Shown: in pieces, positions 59,074 to 64,000 of the stretch
Layout of the letters: each line of letters starts with the position of its first letter
Position numbering within the stretch: position 1 is the stretch's first letter
Source of the DNA: Trichostrongylus colubriformis
Lineage: Eukaryota; Nematoda; Chromadorea; Rhabditida; Trichostrongylidae
NCBI GenBank assembly: GCA_963978905.1
Contig: OZ022257.1
Location: 12,050,509-12,114,508 of the forward strand
Length of the DNA: 64,000 bases
Reading direction: 5' to 3'
The notes under the pieces: generated by a model
The model's database searches: none
Told to the model about the DNA's origin: nothing
What the model saw: the letters and a program-made list of their open reading frames with translations, nothing else
Program-made: the position numbers and the translations under genes

Positions 59074-59254
59074 CATGCCTTTCGAGGTTGATTGGTGGAA
59101 CATTTATTGAAACGGCCTAACGTTTTGACTGAATCGTAGTCTTCGGAGGCCCTGAGGTTTCACCTATTGCCTACCTCAGGGCCTCCGAAGACGACGATTC
59201 AGTCCAGACTTTAGGCCGTTTTAACAAATGTTCCACCAATCAACCTCGAAATGC
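59074..59254. repeat. Palindromic repeat of about 180 bp
   Basis: CGAGGTTGATTGGTGGAACA and its complement form the outer arms; CTTCGGAGGCCCTGAGG and CCTCAGGGCCTCCGAAG form the inner arms around a short loop. It resembles a foldback MITE; no target duplication was identified. Confidence 0.85.
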
Positions 59255-60566
59255 ATAAACAAATAAAGAACTTATAACTATCAATGCCGAGGTTGCAAGA
59301 AGAGAGAAGCTGGAGAATTCAGAAAATTTATTTACCTGTTACTAGGTGGTCGAATGTTTTTTTCGAAAGTTCTGAAGAAACTTCATCTGAGAAACCGAGT
59401 AATACGAAAGATGAGCATTTGACGCTGACCCGTACATTTTGGTTTGCCCCGTGCATTCTACTTCCATTTAAATCGGAGCGGTATTTGTATGAAAAAATTG
59501 GCACTTGTATGAAAAATGTAATCTCTATACAGTGAATTCTGATGGGGGAAGGGGTGGATGGCAGGGTCAAGCACGGGTTAAAGTTGATGATTTCTTGAGG
59601 GGATTCGTATTTTGAATCAGCAAAAGGTAAATTCGAATCTCTCTGAATTGATATTTGGTCCGCGTTCCGAAGAATTGGCCTTTGGAAAAGGTCATAGATC
59701 CGTAGTAAATAATTTGTACTAGGTACAGGGCATTCGATGTGCAAGCCAATGCTTCTGCTTTCTCAGACGAGTGTGGTACCAATTCATCGACCCCACAGAA
59801 TGAAAGCACCGCGATCTGGGTGAACATAGACCTATATTTGATTCTTCGATGATGCAATGGGGACAGCGCCATTTGTCACTGCACTACTTCGGCCTCAATA
59901 ATGTATCAATAATAATACTAATATCTCGATATAACTATTCCATAACAAGGTCATCATCCATAGATCAGAACTTTTGAGTTTTGACTGTCTGGAATGTTAT
60001 GAGTAAATATTTTGAAGTCTCACATTATTTTTGTTTATCAGGGGTGATTACTGCTGATGATACCACTCAAGCTCACATGTCCAACTTACTCAAAAAACGA
60101 TATCCGACCTTTAACACCTTCGAGATAAAAAATCAAGAATCAGCGATTCTTAAGAAGTACTCGAAGGTTGACTGCGCAGCCCTATAGACACTAAAAAAGG
60201 CATTCAAAGGCGGAAGAGAATCTGAAACAGACAATGAATGCCCTTTCCTTTGCACGGGTTCGTCACGTGCGCTGGGCGTGTGAATGAAAAAATTCGAAGG
60301 ATCTTGGAAATGGCAAATCAGGACGGAAGTGAAGAAATTCCATGCGCACTGTGCACCGGTAGACTGCAGAAGTGGCTGAGGATTAGGAGAAATCTCGTGA
60401 GATGACACTTTTTGTGAATGACTTGTCTGACATCTAAAATCGTAGATTTACATAGAGGATTTTTTAATTATACAGTAATCTGCAATAGACGGCTAATTAA
60501 GATATCAGTCTTGCTGAGTATAGCGAAAAGTTTCTAAGAAGCTGATAGAACTCGGGTGTGTTGTAA
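59255..60566. other. No gene assigned; exon-like ORF on plus strand
   Basis: At 60,038-60,187, after TTTATCAG, a plus-strand frame reads MSNLLKKRYPTFNTFEI and ends VDCAAL plus stop. It could be a terminal exon, but no upstream partner was found. The minus-strand ORF 59,567-59,872 looks repeat-derived and resembles 1,990-2,180. Confidence 0.3.
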
Positions 60567-60943
60567 GAGTTCCGGTGATTAGTGTGGGGTCAGGTAAGCC
60601 ATGACAGGGTTTACATCACCAGACGATTGATATACCTGATTTCAGGATCCCTTGCCGCGCGAAAATTGGACACAAGGCTACACACCCCTGCATCGCATTT
60701 GAAGTCACAGAGTGACTAACGGATCTCTGGGAGGAGGTACGATGCCTCAAAAAACTTAGGAACCACTGAGAGAAGAAATCAAAACAATTTTCGGCAATGC
60801 GAAGTACTGTCTAGCCGGGGTGGTATACCGGGAGCCGAGGATGGGTGTGTTGCAAGTATTCGGTGATTAGTATCGGGTCAGGTCACCCATGGAAAGGTTT
60901 ACATCACCAGACGATTGATTTGCTACCCAATTTCAAGATCTTG
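60567..60943 (+). repeat. Direct repeat pair of about 85 bp
   Basis: The block with GGTTTACATCACCAGACGAT and an upstream GTGATTAGT-GGGTCAGGT stretch occurs at 60,567-60,652 and again at 60,857-60,943. Confidence 0.8.
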
Positions 60944-62023
60944 CTTACGTAACCAGTCTACTTATGTCAAAGATAAGGGTCGAAGAGTAAAGGCAGGTAT
61001 CTGTGAAGTTAAATATCCAGTGAATTTGGATACTTGTTACTCAAATGATCAAGTTAGGGCATCTCCCATTAAACCATACAGTTTCTAACTGAAAGCAGAT
61101 ACGATCTATGATAAAGGTGGAAACTAGGCATCGTAACAGGCCATAATACAATGTTTTATCTCACAAGAATGTTAAATTCGTCGTTTCTACAGTGAATTAC
61201 TCCAACCCCCCCCCCATACACAACACTGGTGATCTGACCTCCTGGAATACTGATTAGGACGCTTGCCGCCACCCGTCGGACCCTCCCTCCCCCCTCCCTC
61301 CCGTGGTATGGGTGGGATTAGATCACACAGAGAACAATGAAGAGTTTCTTGCCAGTGCTACCGTATTCTCCACGATGCCTTCAGATAAATCATTTTTTCA
61401 TTATTTATTTACGTGTTTGCTTCTTTATCCAACACACTACAGATGATGTGTGCAAAGATCGTTCGGAATTTGTGAAACGTGGATCTTTCTTGGTAATTAA
61501 GAAGGAAAGCGAAAATGAAAACAGTGAAAAGGAACAGGAAACAAGAAGATGAGGAAACTGGGATTAGAAAATATGGACATCATCATTAAACACCTCTGTC
61601 ACTACGAGTATCACAAAACATCAATAATTCACTCTGAACGGACCACTGCCACGTGAACGTAAAGTGAAGATCAGTCATGGTCAGCAGAATAGTACTGCTT
61701 GTTGGGAACGCTGGCAGAAACAACCTTTAGGCTCTTATGAGAAGTGCGTTTATCCTATTTCATGTAAAGAACTGACTTAATATTGAGGAGGTTATTGGAA
61801 GAATGCAGACCATTAATTAAAGATAATAACGCACTAAATTCAAAATTACACGAATAAAAAATACACTTCATTGAATTATTTTTTTAAAAGTTACAAAATT
61901 AAAGCAAAATTACATCGCTTTAAGCATACCAAAGCAGTGGTCGAAGATGGGTCTAACAGTAACTTCGAAGAAATAGGAAAAGATCCTTTTCTTTATAATT
62001 TTTTTTTCGTTTTTTTAGGTTGC
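60944..62023. other. No gene assigned; exon-like ORF
   Basis: At 61,442-61,552, after CACTACAG, a plus-strand frame reads DVCKDRSEFVKRGSFLVI, then a Glu-rich end and a stop. No partner exon was found. A C-run lies at 61,207-61,214. Confidence 0.25.
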
Positions 62024-62124
62024 TGAACACATAGAGAGCTTTCGTTTTCAGCGAGATTCGATCCAGTGGACTGTGAGTGAAGAAACGCTATGAAAAGTCA
62101 CTAGCCACTGCGCCATGCTGACAG
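62024..62124 (-). repeat. Second tRNA-like sequence (probable SINE or tRNA relic)
   Basis: On the minus strand, an A-box-like TGGCGCAGTGGCTAGTG is followed about 45 bases later by a B-box-like GGATCGAATCTC. The acceptor stem does not close well. This points to a tRNA-derived repeat rather than a working tRNA. Confidence 0.4.
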
Positions 62125-63840
62125 TTTTCAAAGTTGGGAGGTGCAGCAGTAATAGCTATTAGTTGGCTTTCTAATAAGGCAGACGAAGGATATATTATTC
62201 CTCCTCCTCTTTTTGTCCGTATGGAACAGTCATCTAAAGCCTCACGCTTGCAATTAACGAACCACTGATACTTATCGATCGACCTTTGGGTGCTATGGGA
62301 ACAAAGGGAGGGACTGTTGTTGAATGTCGACAGCAATTGGTTTTACATGACTTTTCCATGAGCCGGGGGGGGGGGATACATAAACATTAATTTAAGTTGC
62401 ACACTCGATTTCCGTAACACCGTTGTATGTAAATAAACAAAAAAAACGAAAATTAAAGTGAAGATACGAGCAGATGTGCTAGAGAATGAAAAAAAATCGT
62501 CAATAATCTATGGACCACAGACAGAAGGACAATTATTGATTTTTTAATTGCTGTAACAGCCGTACTATTACGGTCACCGGGTAATTAGCTAATATTTGTA
62601 AGAGAATGAAATAATCAGAAGCATTTCAAAGTGGTGCCAATCAATCGATTCGGCCAGCTAACAGGCACCAGAAGCATTAACGCACCTTCAGCGTGCATAT
62701 TTGTTCACAGCTTTTCATTAGAAGGCGCCCTGATGGACACCATGGTGGCTTTCCACAGGACTTTTTCATAGATTACACACAGGGTGGTGATGGGTTGTAC
62801 TACTGCAACCAGTGTGTCCACCACGGGAGAACGAAAAAATTGAAAGTGAAAGTCTCAGGCGAATCGATATTGATAAGAGAGAAATAATCCTTGATGGAAG
62901 TGGTGTGAGCTGAACGAATGTGACAGATTGAAGACGGCGGTCAGTGATAGGGAAGTGTATTGTGAAGAGAAGAAAGAATAGGGGCCGATAAAAGGTATAC
63001 GGAGGGGTATTCCGGCCTTGGACAATATAGAGACGCTCAAGAACTGAGTGGTTGAGGGCTAGTGAATGGTGTAGGACGGGCGAAAGGATGGACAATAACG
63101 ATGGCAGGCGAACACACAGGGCTCAGCGGCCTCTACACATCACCACCAGCTGTGATGGATGAACATCGGCATAAAACCTGTGTGGGTGCAATGATCAGAG
63201 TATTCATAAGTGATGCAAGTCACACTTATGTGGTCAGAAGTCTCTCAGAAAACTTGCTTACTCCCATCCCCCAAAGATCTGAATAGAATGCTAAAAAATA
63301 AAAATAAAAACCATGTGGATGCTTTATAGAGAAGGTAGTAACTCACTAAGTCCACCTTTGAACTAAATATCCTGGTTCGAGGAGTCTAATTATTATCTTG
63401 TTTACTTTACTTATTTATTTAATTGCCTAATCTATTTGATTATTTGTTTTATTATTTATTCATTTATTTATTTATTCACTATTTATTTATTTATAGACCT
63501 GTTGTTGAGTGACCAGAAAGTCCCACTCATGTTCTGCTGTTTTTCTATCATAAACCCAACATCATACCTATAGCGAGAATGTACATAAATCAACATCCTT
63601 GTTGATCAAACACTTCAGAATCGCCTTGCACCAGAACCCTCTCAAATTCGTAGAAATATTTGAATATGTAAAATGCAGTCATTAACGCACGCCAGCCGAT
63701 ATTCAAGCTATTATTGATGTCCTCGGATCTAATTTGGTGAATGAAAGGCTTCTACATTGCTGAAGGCTTGGATTCACGGCACGCAGGGCTGTTCCTCTTG
63801 ACCAGTTTACTATGCGCTTCATAACACTACAAATACTACA
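62125..63840. other. No gene assigned; low-complexity and exon-like ORF
   Basis: At 62,740-62,887 a plus-strand frame reads GGFPQDFFIDYTQGG, then LYYCNQCVHHGRTKKLK and a stop. The YYCNQC-H-GR pattern faintly recalls FLYWCH-like or transposon zinc fingers, but partners are lacking. An AT-rich TTTATTTA tract lies at 63,400-63,495. Confidence 0.3.
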
Positions 63841-63945
63841 AAGATGCTGAGTTATGGGCAAAAGCTTCGCTGTCGGACGGGACTCGAACCCGCACTTCAT
63901 CCTTTAACTCAGCTTCTGAATGGTATACAGTAGCGCTCGGCCTCG
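63841..63945 (-). repeat. tRNA-derived SINE, copy 2
   Basis: The minus strand carries the B box GGTTCGAGTCC within GTGCGGGTTCGAGTCCCGTC and the same tail CGAAGCTTTTGCCCATAACT as 403-515. The tRNA head upstream differs from copy 1. Confidence 0.65.
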
Positions 63946-64000
63946 GCCGGTACTCGGCCAAACACTTTTTTGTCATAATTTTTTCTATTTGACCAAATTT

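Overview
The window is a chromosomal segment of a nematode genome, most likely a strongylid or hookworm-type parasite. I infer this from intron-rich genes with TTTTCAG-type 3' splice sites, likely spliced-leader acceptors a few bases before several start codons, a nematode-type serpentine chemoreceptor, and a very high density of small inverted-repeat transposons. Few open reading frames are long, because real genes are split into exons of about 40-220 bases. I built gene models by joining exons whose splice phases agree and whose joined protein matches a known family.

Layout. Positions 1-15,300 are largely genes in decay: a TTAA-flanked MITE, a tRNA-derived SINE, the older copy of a 5.2 kb duplication (2.48-7.69 kb) carrying a broken 3' fragment of a 2-hydroxyacyl-CoA lyase gene, a LINE fragment, a decayed BEL/Pao LTR element and an RTE-like fragment. 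Positions 15,394-20,946 (+) hold a 7TM chemoreceptor of about 337 residues; its 3.1 kb fourth intron contains a Penelope-like element with a GIY-YIG domain and a hammerhead-like terminus. Positions 21,042-23,023 hold three transposons and an orphan exon. From 23,026 the second copy of the duplication begins, and it supplies the last four exons of the intact gene HACL1 (26,763-34,827, -, 16 exons, 564 aa).

Upstream on the same strand lies a CPEB2-4-type RNA-binding protein gene (35,623-42,430, -), then 2.9 kb of MITEs, a 183-residue coiled-coil protein gene (45,312-46,096, -) and an MKRN2OS-like gene (47,114-48,315, -). A POLE4-like histone-fold gene (49,323-51,284, +) converges tail to tail with an SLC22-type transporter gene (51,503-58,331, -, 19 exons, 704 aa) that has an unusually long cytosolic N-terminus. 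Positions 58,332-64,000 contain repeats, a second SINE copy and a few exon-like ORFs that I cannot assign.

The genes do not form one pathway: peroxisomal alpha-oxidation, translational control, DNA replication, membrane transport and chemosensation are all represented. The unifying theme is mobile DNA. Many elements share GGC-GTTCATA-type ends and TTA/TAA flanks, and I read them as PIF/Harbinger (Tourist-like) MITEs with different bodies. They fill introns, and one ends four bases from an HACL1 exon.
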